A program made the translations under genes and the position numbers. A stretch of DNA of 50,574 nt from Phascolarctobacterium sp. (GTDB lineage Bacteria; Bacillota; Negativicutes; Acidaminococcales; Acidaminococcaceae). A model generated the notes under the pieces. The model had not been told where the DNA came from. It saw only the letters and a program-made list of their open reading frames with translations, and did no database searches. The DNA is taken from contig NZ_JAUNOQ010000016.1 in assembly GCF_030531065.1 (NCBI RefSeq), positions 1 to 50,574 on the forward strand, read 5' to 3'. Each line of letters begins with the position of its first letter. Position 1 is the first letter of the stretch. This document shows positions 18,089 to 25,886 of the stretch, in pieces.

Positions 18089-19569
18089 TTTCTCTCACCC
18101 CAATACTCCATGACTACTTCTTTATCGTCAAAATGAATCGTGCGATCCTTCAAAATCTGGTAATTTTCGTGCCCCTTACCCGCAATCAGAATAACATCGT
18201 TATCCGCGGCATGAGCCAAAGCATAATCGATAGCCTCGCGCCGGTCGGACAAACGCGCCACCTGCTTGCCCTGAGGAATCTTCTGCAAAGCGGTGAAAAT
18301 CTCGTCGATAATCAGCTCCGGGTCTTCGGTACGCGGATTATCGGAGGTTACTACCACGTTATCAGCCAGCTCCAAGGCCAGCGCGCCCATAATCGGACGC
18401 TTTTTATTATCGCGGTCGCCGCCGCAGCCGAAAACAACCCACAGCTTGCCCTTGGTAATGGAGCGGGCCGTTTTCAGCACGTTCTCCAATCCGTCGGGCG
18501 TATGCGCGTAATCCACAATTACCGTATAGGGCTGCCCTGCTTCCACCAGTTGGAAGCGTCCGGGCACGCCGTCGAAGCCGTCCAGCACGGAGCGGATAAT
18601 TTCCTTATCTATCCCTTCCGCCAGCATAGCGGCCACTGTGCCCATAACATTATAAACATTGAACTCGCCGGTAATTTTCAGCTCCAAATCCATTTCGCCC
18701 ACCGGCGTGTGCAGCAAAAGCTGCATATGCTTAGGCTCTACCGTAAAGCTCAAAGGATAAATATCGTTATCATGCCCTTCGCCGTAGGTCAGCGCGTTAG
18801 CTTTTGTTCTTGCTTTAATAATCGCGGAGCTGGGATCGTCCATATTAAACACCGCGTTTTTATTCGGCTTATCGCCGTCCGTCAAATGCTCAAACAGCAG
18901 GCTTTTAGCGTCGCGGTAATTTTCCATGGTTTTATGAAAATCAAGATGATCCTGAGTAATATTGGTTAAAACAGCGCAGTCGTACTCGATGCCAGCCACG
19001 CGGTTCAAGGCCAGCGCGTGGCTGGAGACCTCCATCACGCAGTAATCGCAGCCCGCGCAGCGCATAGCGTACAACGCTTTCTGCAAATCCACTACGTCCG
19101 GCGTAGTATTGTGAGATTCAGAAATCTCATCCTCAATCATAATATTGATGGTGCCGATCAGTCCTACCTTATAACCGGCCTTACGCAGAATCAAACGAAT
19201 GATATTAGTCGTCGTAGTCTTGCCGTTTGTACCGGTCACGCCTATCATGCGCAGCTGCTTGCCGGGATAATCGAAAAAGAAGGGCGTTACCAGCTCCATA
19301 GCGGCGCGGGTGTTCTGCACCTTAATCAGCGTAACGCCGGCAGGAGCCTCGGCAGGCATATCCTCCACAATAGCGGCCACGGCGCCCTTGGCAGCCGCCA
19401 TGGGCAAAAATTTATGTCCATCAACCGTCGCGCCCTTCAAGCAGATAAACAAGCTGCCTGCCTTTACTGTGCGAGAATCGGCAGTAATATCGGTAATAAT
19501 TTTATCGACGCTGCCGGTCGCCTGGGCCTGGGGCAGCAAATTGAGGAGCTCAGCCAATCGCTTTTCCAT
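18085..19569 (-). CDS. murE: UDP-MurNAc-tripeptide synthetase MurE, meso-diaminopimelate type
   Basis: Adds the third residue of the stem peptide. 494 residues: DSRTVKAGSLFICLKG (31-46), P-loop GTNGKTTTT from 113, the carbamylated-lysine region YRDAKSLLF near 218-226, and GCGGDRD in the C-terminal domain. Residues 410-413 are DNPR, the specificity motif of meso-diaminopimelate enzymes (lysine enzymes differ), which fits a diderm Negativicute. RBS AGGAGG precedes ATG 19569. Between ftsL and murE, where ftsI/pbpB or spoVD usually stands, there are only 97 bp, holding a possible promoter and a hairpin. Confidence 0.97.
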   Translation of the reverse strand: MEKRLAELLNLLPQAQATGSVDKIITDITADSRTVKAGSLFICLKGATVDGHKFLPMAAAKGAVAAIVEDMPAEAPAGVTLIKVQNTRAAMELVTPFFFDYPGKQLRMIGVTGTNGKTTTTNIIRLILRKAGYKVGLIGTINIMIEDEISESHNTTPDVVDLQKALYAMRCAGCDYCVMEVSSHALALNRVAGIEYDCAVLTNITQDHLDFHKTMENYRDAKSLLFEHLTDGDKPNKNAVFNMDDPSSAIIKARTKANALTYGEGHDNDIYPLSFTVEPKHMQLLLHTPVGEMDLELKITGEFNVYNVMGTVAAMLAEGIDKEIIRSVLDGFDGVPGRFQLVEAGQPYTVIVDYAHTPDGLENVLKTARSITKGKLWVVFGCGGDRDNKKRPIMGALALELADNVVVTSDNPRTEDPELIIDEIFTALQKIPQGKQVARLSDRREAIDYALAHAADNDVILIAGKGHENYQILKDRTIHFDDKEVVMEYWGERK

Positions 19570-19593
19570 AAAACTTGCCTCCTAAATTGAAAG

Positions 19594-19612
19594 GGCAGCC
19601 GCCATGGCTGCC
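19594..19612 (-). other. Hairpin in the ftsL-murE gap
   Basis: GGCAGCC (19594-19600) and GGCTGCC (19606-19612) form a perfect 7-bp stem around 5 bases. On the minus strand it is followed by CTTTCAATTT, a weak T-tract, and then the murE RBS. It could act as a partial terminator/attenuator or a processing site that separates murE expression from ftsL. Confidence 0.55.
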
Positions 19613-19634
19613 TCCTCCCAAAAATCTTATTCAA

Positions 19635-19640
19635 ATTATA
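19635..19640 (-). promoter_or_regulatory. Possible extended -10 promoter for murE
   Basis: On the minus strand TGATATAAT gives a perfect TATAAT with the TGN extension, about 66 bases before murE. No good -35 is visible at 16-18 bp, so this is a candidate only. Transcription from it would pass through the hairpin at 19594-19612. Confidence 0.45.
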
Positions 19641-19666
19641 TCACAAGTCTCTCGCAATAGCTACGC

Positions 19667-20068
19667 TTATTTAGCCGCTACTGTAAAAGAGTTGCCCGGA
19701 TTTTTTTGGCCGGCAGCCTTCACATAAATATTACTGCGCGCCACGCTCATACCCAAGCGCTGCTCCGCCAGTCCGATAATGCGTTCCGGTCCCTTCAGCT
19801 GCTCCACCTCTATTTTCAGCTCATTATTTTTATCTATCAGCTGCGCTTCCTGCTGCTGCATACTCACCAGCTGATTGCCATACTGCACCATGGCTTCGCT
19901 GCGAAATACCGTCAGCAAATAGGTTCCCAAAACTACTGCTGCAAAAATCATCAAGCGTGAACGCAGTCTGCGGTAAGGGTCGGTATTGATTTTTACTCGC
20001 CGCACAGGCTGGCTGACCTCTGTCTGCTGCTCCTCCCATGCGTAATTATCATATTTTCTTGCTAACAT
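19667..20068 (-). CDS. ftsL: FtsL-type septum formation protein
   Basis: A small bitopic divisome protein, 133 residues. The cytoplasmic N-terminus is hydrophilic, one membrane helix spans about 37-55 (RLMIFAAVVLGTYLLTVF), and a coiled coil follows at about 62-93, ending in ERIIGLAEQRLGM, the usual FtsL terminus that aligns with DivIC/FtsB. Sequence conservation in this family is low, so identity rests on topology and on position 24 bp after rsmH. Confidence 0.85.
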   Translation of the reverse strand: MLARKYDNYAWEEQQTEVSQPVRRVKINTDPYRRLRSRLMIFAAVVLGTYLLTVFRSEAMVQYGNQLVSMQQQEAQLIDKNNELKIEVEQLKGPERIIGLAEQRLGMSVARSNIYVKAAGQKNPGNSFTVAAK

Positions 20069-20092
20069 GCTTCCACGCCCTTTAAATCTTTC

Positions 20093-21025
20093 CTAAATTT
20101 TAATAGCATAACGCAGCCGTGCGCTGCGGGAACGGGGGTTATCCTCCACTTCCGCTGCGGACGGAACGATGCTGCCCGTTTTTTTCAACAGCGGCTTTTT
20201 GCCGCACACGCACACCGGCAGCTGCGGCGGACAGGTACAGCCCTTAGCCAGCCTGGCAAAGGTCTGCTTAATAATTCTGTCCTCCAATGAATGAAAGGTT
20301 ATCACGCCGATACGACCGCCGCTTTTAAGCCTGTCCACGGCCTGCTCCATCGTGTCTGCTAAAATTCCCAGCTCGTTGTTCACCTCAATGCGAATCGCCT
20401 GAAAAGTGCGCTTGGCCGGATGGGGCCCGTCGATGCGCGCTCCCTTGGGAATGGCCTTTTTGATAACCTCCACCAGTTCAAAGGTAGTTGTCAGCGGCTT
20501 TTCCTTGCGCGCTGCGACAATAAACTGAGCGATGCGCTTGCTCCAGCGCTCCTCGCCGTATTTATGAATAATTTCCGCTAATTCTTCTTCCTTATAATTA
20601 TTCACTACATAGGCCGCGTCCAGCTTAGCCTCGCGGTTCATGCGCATATCCAGCGGGCCGTCGTGCATATAACTAAAGCCACGCTCCGCGCAGTCCAGCT
20701 GATAGCTGGATACGCCTAAATCGAAAAAAATTCCGTCGATTTTATCTATGCCCATACCGTCCAAAACCTGGGTAAAATCCTTAAAATTAGCTTTGGCTAC
20801 GGCAGTGCGGCAGGCAAAGCGATGCAGCAGCCGCTCCGAAGCAACGGCAATAGCGTCGTCGTCCTGGTCGATGCCTAACAGCAGGCCGCCAGGCTCCAGC
20901 TGCGCCGCAAAGCCGCTGCTGTGCCCTGCGCCTCCCATGGTGCAGTCCACATAAATACCATTTTTATCTGTTATCAAAAAATACACGCTTTCAGCAAGCA
21001 GGATACTCACATGCTTAAATTCCAT
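20093..21025 (-). CDS. rsmH: 16S rRNA (cytosine1402-N4)-methyltransferase RsmH
   Basis: Methylates N4 of C1402 in 16S rRNA. 310 residues: [13 protein letters not shown] at the N-terminus, SAM-binding site [14 protein letters not shown] (27-40), GIDQDDDAI, the segment [21 protein letters not shown] characteristic of RsmH (formerly MraW), [17 protein letters not shown], and [12 protein letters not shown]. Second gene of the operon, 12 bp after mraZ. The RBS before ATG 21025 is weak (GGTG). Confidence 0.97.
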   Translation of the reverse strand: MEFKHVSILLAESVYFLITDKNGIYVDCTMGGAGHSSGFAAQLEPGGLLLGIDQDDDAIAVASERLLHRFACRTAVAKANFKDFTQVLDGMGIDKIDGIFFDLGVSSYQLDCAERGFSYMHDGPLDMRMNREAKLDAAYVVNNYKEEELAEIIHKYGEERWSKRIAQFIVAARKEKPLTTTFELVEVIKKAIPKGARIDGPHPAKRTFQAIRIEVNNELGILADTMEQAVDRLKSGGRIGVITFHSLEDRIIKQTFARLAKGCTCPPQLPVCVCGKKPLLKKTGSIVPSAAEVEDNPRSRSARLRYAIKI

Positions 21026-21037
21026 CTTTGCACCAGT

Positions 21038-21469
21038 TTAAATGCCTAAATCGGCCAGCTGCTCTGCCAGCTCGTTCACGTCATCGGCATTGCCTTCATT
21101 ATATTCCTGCCACTTTTGCGCGTCCCAAATTTCGGCTCTATTGCCCACGCCCACAATCACCGCATCCTTCGTCAAAGCGGCGTGACAGCGTAAATTAGCG
21201 GGCAACAGCACCCTGCCCTGCTTATCGCATTCGCCCTCGCAGGCCCCGCCGAATAAAAAACGGGTAAAATCACGGGCTGTTTTGCGGCTCATGGGTAAAG
21301 CGGCCAGCTTGGCCTCCAGCTGCTGCCACTGCTCTAAGTCATACACAAACAGGCAGCCGTCCAGCCCCTTCGTAATAATAAATTTATTGCCCAACGCCTC
21401 GCGCAGCTTAGCGGGCATAGCAAGACGCCCCTTGGTGTCCAGAGTATGTTCATATTCACCTAACAGCAT
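21038..21469 (-). CDS. mraZ: Transcriptional regulator MraZ
   Basis: DNA-binding protein with two AbrB-like (SpoVT-AbrB/MraZ) domains that controls its own operon. 143 residues with the family signature GEYEHTLDTKGRLAMPAKLRE (split here from residue 4) and the second repeat GACEGECDKQGRVLLPANLR, plus AEIWDAQKW. First gene of the division and cell-wall operon. Three repeated boxes between its promoter and start codon match the known MraZ site pattern. Confidence 0.96.
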   Translation of the reverse strand: MLLGEYEHTLDTKGRLAMPAKLREALGNKFIITKGLDGCLFVYDLEQWQQLEAKLAALPMSRKTARDFTRFLFGGACEGECDKQGRVLLPANLRCHAALTKDAVIVGVGNRAEIWDAQKWQEYNEGNADDVNELAEQLADLGI

Positions 21470-21478
21470 CTTGTCGCC

Positions 21479-21505
21479 CCCTTTTTACCCACTTTACGCC
21501 ACTTT
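21479..21505 (-). promoter_or_regulatory. MraZ operator: three direct repeats with 10-bp period
   Basis: Reading the minus strand just downstream of the -10, AAAGTGG (21505-21499), AAAGTGG (21495-21489) and AAAAGGG (21485-21479) recur every 10 bp, with core TGGCG, TGGGT and a degenerate GGGGG. MraZ proteins are known to bind TGGGN/AAAGTG direct repeats with 5-base spacers upstream of mraZ, so this is a very likely autoregulatory site. Confidence 0.8.
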
Positions 21506-21510
21506 TCTCC

Positions 21511-21539
21511 ATTATATCGTTATTTCCCGGACTATGCAA
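21511..21539 (-). promoter_or_regulatory. Promoter of the division and cell-wall operon
   Basis: Minus strand TTGCAT (21539-21534), 17-bp spacer, TATAAT (21516-21511). The start would be near 21504, right at the first MraZ box, with a short leader before mraZ. Confidence 0.82.
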
Positions 21540-21612
21540 GAGCAAAAAGCAATTTCCCATAAAAAATCTAAACTTTCTACAATTTATTCGCAAAAAAATT
21601 ACCGAAAGCTAT

Positions 21613-21641
21613 TTGGCATTTAAGACTTCTAATGCTATAAT
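21613..21641 (+). promoter_or_regulatory. Promoter of the DUF1858 gene
   Basis: TTGGCA (21613-21618), 17-bp spacer, TATAAT (21636-21641) with a TGC extension of the -10. It diverges from the mraZ promoter about 75 bp away. Confidence 0.78.
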
Positions 21642-21696
21642 AAACATGTACCAAATAAGTACGCTCAATACAGAATCAATAAAGGAGATATGCGAC

Positions 21697-21906
21697 ATGA
21701 TTACTAAAGATACCGGCATTATCGAAGCCGTTCAAACTCATCCGGAAATTATGGAGGTTTTTGCAGAATACGGTCTGGGCTGCATCGGCTGCATGGCCGC
21801 TCACTTTGAGACCATCGGCCAGGGCGCAGGCGCACACGGCATCGACGTTGACGCTCTCATCGAAGACATCAACAAGGTTATTGCCGAAGCCGAAGCAAAT
21901 AAATAA
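21697..21906 (+). CDS. DUF1858 small disulfide-type protein
   Basis: A 69-residue protein beginning MITKDTGIIEAV. It has the DUF1858 pattern: a short helical domain with EVFAEYGLGCIGCMAAHFETI, in which the CxxC pair (about residues 28-31) is the family signature (hybrid-cluster-protein-associated disulfide domain). The longer open frame from 21613 starts inside the promoter; ATG 21697 has AAAGGAG 9 bases ahead, so it is used. It is monocistronic, with its own promoter and terminator. A redox or metal-handling role is suggested only by the family name and the cysteines. Confidence 0.85.
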   Translation: MITKDTGIIEAVQTHPEIMEVFAEYGLGCIGCMAAHFETIGQGAGAHGIDVDALIEDINKVIAEAEANK

Positions 21907-21919
21907 TTCTCTAAAACGT

Positions 21920-21957
21920 AAGGGACTGCACGCCAAAAGCGCACAGTCCCTTTTCGT
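21920..21957 (+). terminator. Terminator of the DUF1858 gene
   Basis: AAGGGACTG (21920-21928) pairs with CAGTCCCTT (21944-21952), followed by TTCGTTTT. It lies 13 bp after the stop codon. Confidence 0.82.
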
Positions 21958-21983
21958 TTTCCGTAGGCTCAAAAGTCACGAAA

Positions 21984-22011
21984 GCCGTGCTGCCTTAATT
22001 GGCGGCACGGC
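21984..22011 (-). terminator. Probable terminator after dnaJ
   Basis: GCCGTGC-TGCC (21984-21994) and GGC-GGCACGGC (22001-22011) form an 11-position stem with one mismatch, 6-7 bp after the dnaJ stop. On the minus strand only TTTCG follows, so the T-tract is weak; it may also help terminate the convergent plus-strand transcript. Confidence 0.6.
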
Positions 22012-22017
22012 TTCGCT

Positions 22018-23169
22018 TTATTTAAACAAATTTTTTATTTTGTTGAGGAAGCTTTTTTCCTCAGGATTGATATTATCCTTGCTGATGGATTCAAAAGCGC
22101 GCAGCGCGTCCTTTTGCTTATCGTTCAGCTTCGTAGGTATAACAACCTTAATTTTTACCAGCTGATCGCCGCGAGTACCGCCGCGCAGGCTGGGAATGCC
22201 CTTGCCCTTCAAGCGCATCACACGGCCGGGCTGCGTACCCTCAGGCACCTTCATCGTTACCTGTCCGTCCAGAGTAGGAACCTTAATTTCCGCGCCCAAG
22301 GTAGCCTGTACGATATTGATAGGTACCTCGCACAATACAGTAGTACCGTCGCGGTCGAAGAACTTATGCTGCTTCACGTACAGGTATACGTACAAATCGC
22401 CGTTAGGCCCGCCCTTAGCGCCGGCCTCGCCTTCGCCGCTGACGCGCAGACGGGAACCGTTATCCACGCCAGCCGGAATCTTTACCTTTAAACGTTTATT
22501 TTTCTTTTGCGTACCCTTGCCGCGGCATTCCTTACACGGGCTGCTGACAATCTTGCCCTCGCCATGGCATTTAGAGCAAGGACGCTCGTTGACCATCTGC
22601 CCAAACATGGTATTTTGCGTGAAGCGTACATAACCGGCGCCGTGACAGTCAGGACAGGTTTCCACCTTGGAACCAGGCTCCGCTCCGGTGCCGTGGCAAT
22701 GCTCGCAGGTCTCGTCGCGATAAAGGCTGATTTCCTTTTCTACGCCGAAGGCCGCCTCTTCAAAGGTAATTTCCAAATCAAAGCGCAGATCGGCGCCGCG
22801 CTGCGGACCGGCATTGCCGCTGCGTCCTCCGCGGCCGCCCTGACCGCCGAAGAACATATCGAAAATATCCTCCATACCGCTGCCGCTGAAGCCGCCGAAA
22901 CCGCCGCCGAAGGGATTGCCGCCTGCGCCGCCAGCCTGTGCCTGTTCAAAAGCGTCCGGCCCCAGCTGATCATACTGGGCGCGTTTGCTTTCATCCGAAA
23001 GTACGCCGTAAGCTTCGTTTACTTCTTTAAACTTTTCTTCCGCTTCGGCGTTGCCCTTATTACGGTCGGGATGATATTTCAGGGCCAGTTTGCGGTATGC
23101 TTTTTTTAATTCGTCCTGGGAGGCCGTTTTAGAAACCCCCAGCACCTCATAATAATCCTTTTTAGCCAA
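22018..23169 (-). CDS. dnaJ: Chaperone DnaJ (Hsp40)
   Basis: Co-chaperone that stimulates DnaK ATP hydrolysis and delivers substrates. 383 residues: J-domain at 4-70 with HPD at 33-35, a Gly/Phe-rich linker (about 80-120, [15 protein letters not shown]), four CxxCxGxG zinc-finger repeats ([32 protein letters not shown]), and the C-terminal substrate-binding domains. The start codon is TTG at 23169, supported by AGGAGG 8 bases upstream. It is separated from dnaK by about 200 bp holding a hairpin and a repeat element. Confidence 0.97.
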   Translation of the reverse strand: MAKKDYYEVLGVSKTASQDELKKAYRKLALKYHPDRNKGNAEAEEKFKEVNEAYGVLSDESKRAQYDQLGPDAFEQAQAGGAGGNPFGGGFGGFSGSGMEDIFDMFFGGQGGRGGRSGNAGPQRGADLRFDLEITFEEAAFGVEKEISLYRDETCEHCHGTGAEPGSKVETCPDCHGAGYVRFTQNTMFGQMVNERPCSKCHGEGKIVSSPCKECRGKGTQKKNKRLKVKIPAGVDNGSRLRVSGEGEAGAKGGPNGDLYVYLYVKQHKFFDRDGTTVLCEVPINIVQATLGAEIKVPTLDGQVTMKVPEGTQPGRVMRLKGKGIPSLRGGTRGDQLVKIKVVIPTKLNDKQKDALRAFESISKDNINPEEKSFLNKIKNLFK

Positions 23170-23204
23170 AACAGGCGCCTCCTAATATCTTCTAGTTAAG
23201 CTGG

Positions 23205-23244
23205 TAGCGCCCAGGTGCAGGGCAAACCGTACAGATGGGCGCTA
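23205..23244 (-). other. Strong hairpin upstream of dnaJ
   Basis: TAGCGCCCA (23205-23213) and TGGGCGCTA (23236-23244) are exact inverse complements around a 22-base loop; the stem can be lengthened with a bulge to TGG/CCA. There is no T-run on the minus strand. It probably acts at the RNA level (processing or stability) between dnaK and dnaJ. Confidence 0.6.
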
Positions 23245-23268
23245 AGCCATTTATTGTTATTATTAGCA

Positions 23269-23369
23269 AGAACGGTTAGAATGCGTCAGATACGAGGCGC
23301 GGCGACGACGGCGTATAACTAATACTCCTAGGAGCCGCAACGAAGTAGATGACGTATTATGGCCGTTCT
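23269..23369. repeat. Imperfect palindromic intergenic element between dnaK and dnaJ
   Basis: The ends are inverted repeats: AGAACGG..A..AAT.CGTC on the left (from 23269) and its complement on the right ending CCGTTCT (23363-23369). The complementarity continues with gaps (GCGGC, GG.GTAT) through both ~50-bp arms to a centre near 23318. One terminus lies directly on the dnaK stop codon. It resembles in layout the element at 50350-50495 (GC-rich arms, a GGCGTA-type motif near the centre), suggesting a dispersed family. Confidence 0.55.
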
Positions 23370-25204
23370 CATTTCTTATCGTCGTCGACGACTTCGGCAT
23401 CTACTACGTCGTCAGTGGATTTCTTAGCGCCTGCATCAGCGCCAGCCGCTCCTTTTTGCGCTTCAGTCTCTTTATACAACTCTGCGCTCAGCTCGTACAG
23501 CGGTTTAGTCAAAGCTTCGGTATCGGCTTTAATCTTCTCCAGATCGTCGCCCTTCAGGCTTTCCTTCAAAGTATCAACGGCAGCCTTAACCTTAGCGATC
23601 AAATCGTCCTTGCCCTTGCCTTCCATGTCCTTCATGGTCTTTTCGGCCTGATAGCACATATTGTCGGCCTGGTTGCGGACTTCAACGCCCTCTTTGCGTT
23701 TCTTATCTGCTTCAGCGTTGGCTTCCGCTTCCTTAACCATTCTTTCTACCTCGTCCTTATCCAGAGTGCCGGAGGAAGTAATGGTAATCTTTTGCTCCTT
23801 GCCGGTGCCCAGGTCTTTAGCGCTTACGTTGACGATACCGTTAGCGTCGATATCGAAAGCAACCTCGATCTTAGGAATTCCGCGAGGTGCGGCCGGAATG
23901 CCGGACAGCTCGAAGCGGCCCAGAGTTTTGTTGTCGGCAGCCATTTCGCGTTCGCCCTGCAGAACGTGGATATCAACGGAAGGTTGGTTATCGGCGGCAG
24001 TGGAGAACACTTGCTTTTTAGAAGTCGGGATAGTAGTGTTGCGCTCAATAATCTTGGTGAAGACGCCGCCCAGAGTTTCAATGCCCAGGGACAACGGAGT
24101 TACATCCAGCAGCAGCACGTTGCCGGTGCCTTCTTCGCCGGACAGTACGCCGGCCTGAATAGCTGCGCCTACGGCTACGCATTCGTCCGGGTTTACGCCT
24201 TTATAAGGCTCCTTGCCCATGAATTTTTTAATAGCAGCCTGTACGGCGGGAATACGGGAGGAACCGCCAACCAGAATTACCTTGCTGATATCGCTGCTGG
24301 ACAAGCCTGCGTCGCTCATAGCCTGACGAACAGGGCCCATGGTGCGTTCTACCAGATCGGCGGTCATAGCTTCAAATTTAGCGCGGCTCAAATCCATATC
24401 CAAATGCTTCGGGCCGTCGGCGCCTGCGGTAATGAAGGGCAGGTTGATATTGGTGCTCATAACGCCGGACAGCTCAATCTTGGCTTTTTCAGCAGCCTCG
24501 CGCAAACGCTGCATAGCCATGCGGTCGCTGGACAGGTCGATGCCTTCCGCTTTCTTGAACTCGTCAACCATCCAGTCCATAATCTTTTTATCGAAGTCGT
24601 CGCCGCCCAGATGGGTATCGCCGTTAGTTGCCTTTACTTCAAATACGCCGTCGCCTACGTCCAGAATGGATACATCGAAGGTGCCGCCGCCCAGGTCGTA
24701 AACCATGATGGTGTGGTCGTCGGTCTTATCAATGCCGTAAGCCAAAGATGCGGCGGTAGGCTCGTTGACGATACGCAGAACATCCAGGCCGGCAATCTTG
24801 CCTGCGTCCTTAGTAGCCTGACGCTGGCTGTCGGAGAAGTAAGCGGGAACAGTGATAACCGCTTGGGTTACCTTTTCGCCCAAATAAGCTTCTGCGTCGG
24901 CTTTCAGTTTTTGCAGAATCATTGCGGAAATTTCTTCCGGAGAATATTTTTTATCGTCAATGGTTACGCGATAATTTGCTTCGCCCATGTGGCGTTTAAT
25001 GGAGCTGATGGTTCTGTCCGGGTTGGATACGGCCTGACGTTTAGCCAGCTGGCCAACGAGGCGCTCGCCGTTTTTAGCGAAGCCCACAACGGACGGAGTC
25101 AGGCGGGAGCCCTCCTGATTAGTGATGACTGTCGGTTCGCCGCCTTCCATAACAGCTACGACAGAGTTAGTAGTACCTAAGTCAATACCAATTACTTTAG
25201 ACAT
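23369..25204 (-). CDS. dnaK: Chaperone DnaK (Hsp70)
   Basis: ATP-dependent protein-folding chaperone. 611 residues: [14 protein letters not shown] at 5-18, the phosphate-binding [12 protein letters not shown] near 168-179, [14 protein letters not shown], the interdomain linker [14 protein letters not shown], and the acidic tail [10 protein letters not shown]. As in Firmicutes, the insert of the Gram-negative type near the N-terminus is absent. ATG 25204 has AGGAGG upstream. The TGA stop (23371-23369) coincides with the end of the palindromic element. Confidence 0.98.
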   Translation of the reverse strand: MSKVIGIDLGTTNSVVAVMEGGEPTVITNQEGSRLTPSVVGFAKNGERLVGQLAKRQAVSNPDRTISSIKRHMGEANYRVTIDDKKYSPEEISAMILQKLKADAEAYLGEKVTQAVITVPAYFSDSQRQATKDAGKIAGLDVLRIVNEPTAASLAYGIDKTDDHTIMVYDLGGGTFDVSILDVGDGVFEVKATNGDTHLGGDDFDKKIMDWMVDEFKKAEGIDLSSDRMAMQRLREAAEKAKIELSGVMSTNINLPFITAGADGPKHLDMDLSRAKFEAMTADLVERTMGPVRQAMSDAGLSSSDISKVILVGGSSRIPAVQAAIKKFMGKEPYKGVNPDECVAVGAAIQAGVLSGEEGTGNVLLLDVTPLSLGIETLGGVFTKIIERNTTIPTSKKQVFSTAADNQPSVDIHVLQGEREMAADNKTLGRFELSGIPAAPRGIPKIEVAFDIDANGIVNVSAKDLGTGKEQKITITSSGTLDKDEVERMVKEAEANAEADKKRKEGVEVRNQADNMCYQAEKTMKDMEGKGKDDLIAKVKAAVDTLKESLKGDDLEKIKADTEALTKPLYELSAELYKETEAQKGAAGADAGAKKSTDDVVDAEVVDDDKK

Positions 25205-25272
25205 TTTGTATTCCTCCTAAAATTCTTTCACAGAAATAGTTAATTGTAAATTTATATCAAGAGTATCGCAAC

Positions 25273-25866
25273 TCAATCGTTGTTGATGACTCTTACCTTG
25301 CTGTGGCGGATTACTTTGTCGCCCAGCCTGTAGCCCTTCTCCAAAACCATGTCGATGGTTTCGTCCTCCAGTTCGGGGTTTTGTCCGCGCATTACGGCTT
25401 CGTGCAGCTTGGGGTCAAACTTTTTGTTCTGCGCCGGAATTTCTTCCACGCGCAGCTCCTTAAAGGCATCCTCAAACTGACGGCGAATCTTCTGCATACC
25501 GGTAATCACGCCCTCCATATCGGTGGCTTTAGCGGCGCTGGCTTCGGCGCGTTCAAAATTATCCAATACTTTCAAAAACTTACCTACCACGCCGGCGGTA
25601 ACGAAGGTGGAAAGCTGTTCCTTTTCGCCTGCGCTGCGACGGCGGAAATTTTCAAAATCAGCCTGCAAACGCAGCAGACGGTTGGTCAGTTCTTCAATCT
25701 TAGCGTCCCTGGGGTCCGGCTCCGCTTCCTTAGCGGCGTCACCGGCAGCTTCCTCAGCGTTTTGCTGAGCGGTCGCTTCCTCCTGGGCGACGGGTTCCTG
25801 CTTTACTTCGGCTTCCGGAGCGACATTTTCCTCAGCCTGAGTATTTTTTACATCATTCTCTTGCAA
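25273..25866 (-). CDS. grpE: Nucleotide exchange factor GrpE
   Basis: Releases ADP from DnaK. 197 residues: a disordered acidic N-terminus rich in A, E, Q and V (1-55), a long dimerising helix (ELTNRLLRLQADFENFRRRS), and the C-terminal beta domain with VITGMQKIRRQFEDAF and the conserved ETIDMVLEKGYRLGDKVIRHSKV. The start codon is TTG at 25866, 7 bases after AGGAGG. It lies 20 bp after hrcA and 68 bp before dnaK. Confidence 0.96.
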   Translation of the reverse strand: MQENDVKNTQAEENVAPEAEVKQEPVAQEEATAQQNAEEAAGDAAKEAEPDPRDAKIEELTNRLLRLQADFENFRRRSAGEKEQLSTFVTAGVVGKFLKVLDNFERAEASAAKATDMEGVITGMQKIRRQFEDAFKELRVEEIPAQNKKFDPKLHEAVMRGQNPELEDETIDMVLEKGYRLGDKVIRHSKVRVINND

Positions 25867-25886
25867 GGCTCTTCCTCCTTTGACTG

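Noticed and set aside
23456-25180. 574-codon plus-strand open frame
   Set aside because: It lies wholly antisense to dnaK, whose codon pattern and domains are unmistakable. Long antisense frames are common opposite GC-rich, strongly coded genes. No ribosome site or recognisable domain.
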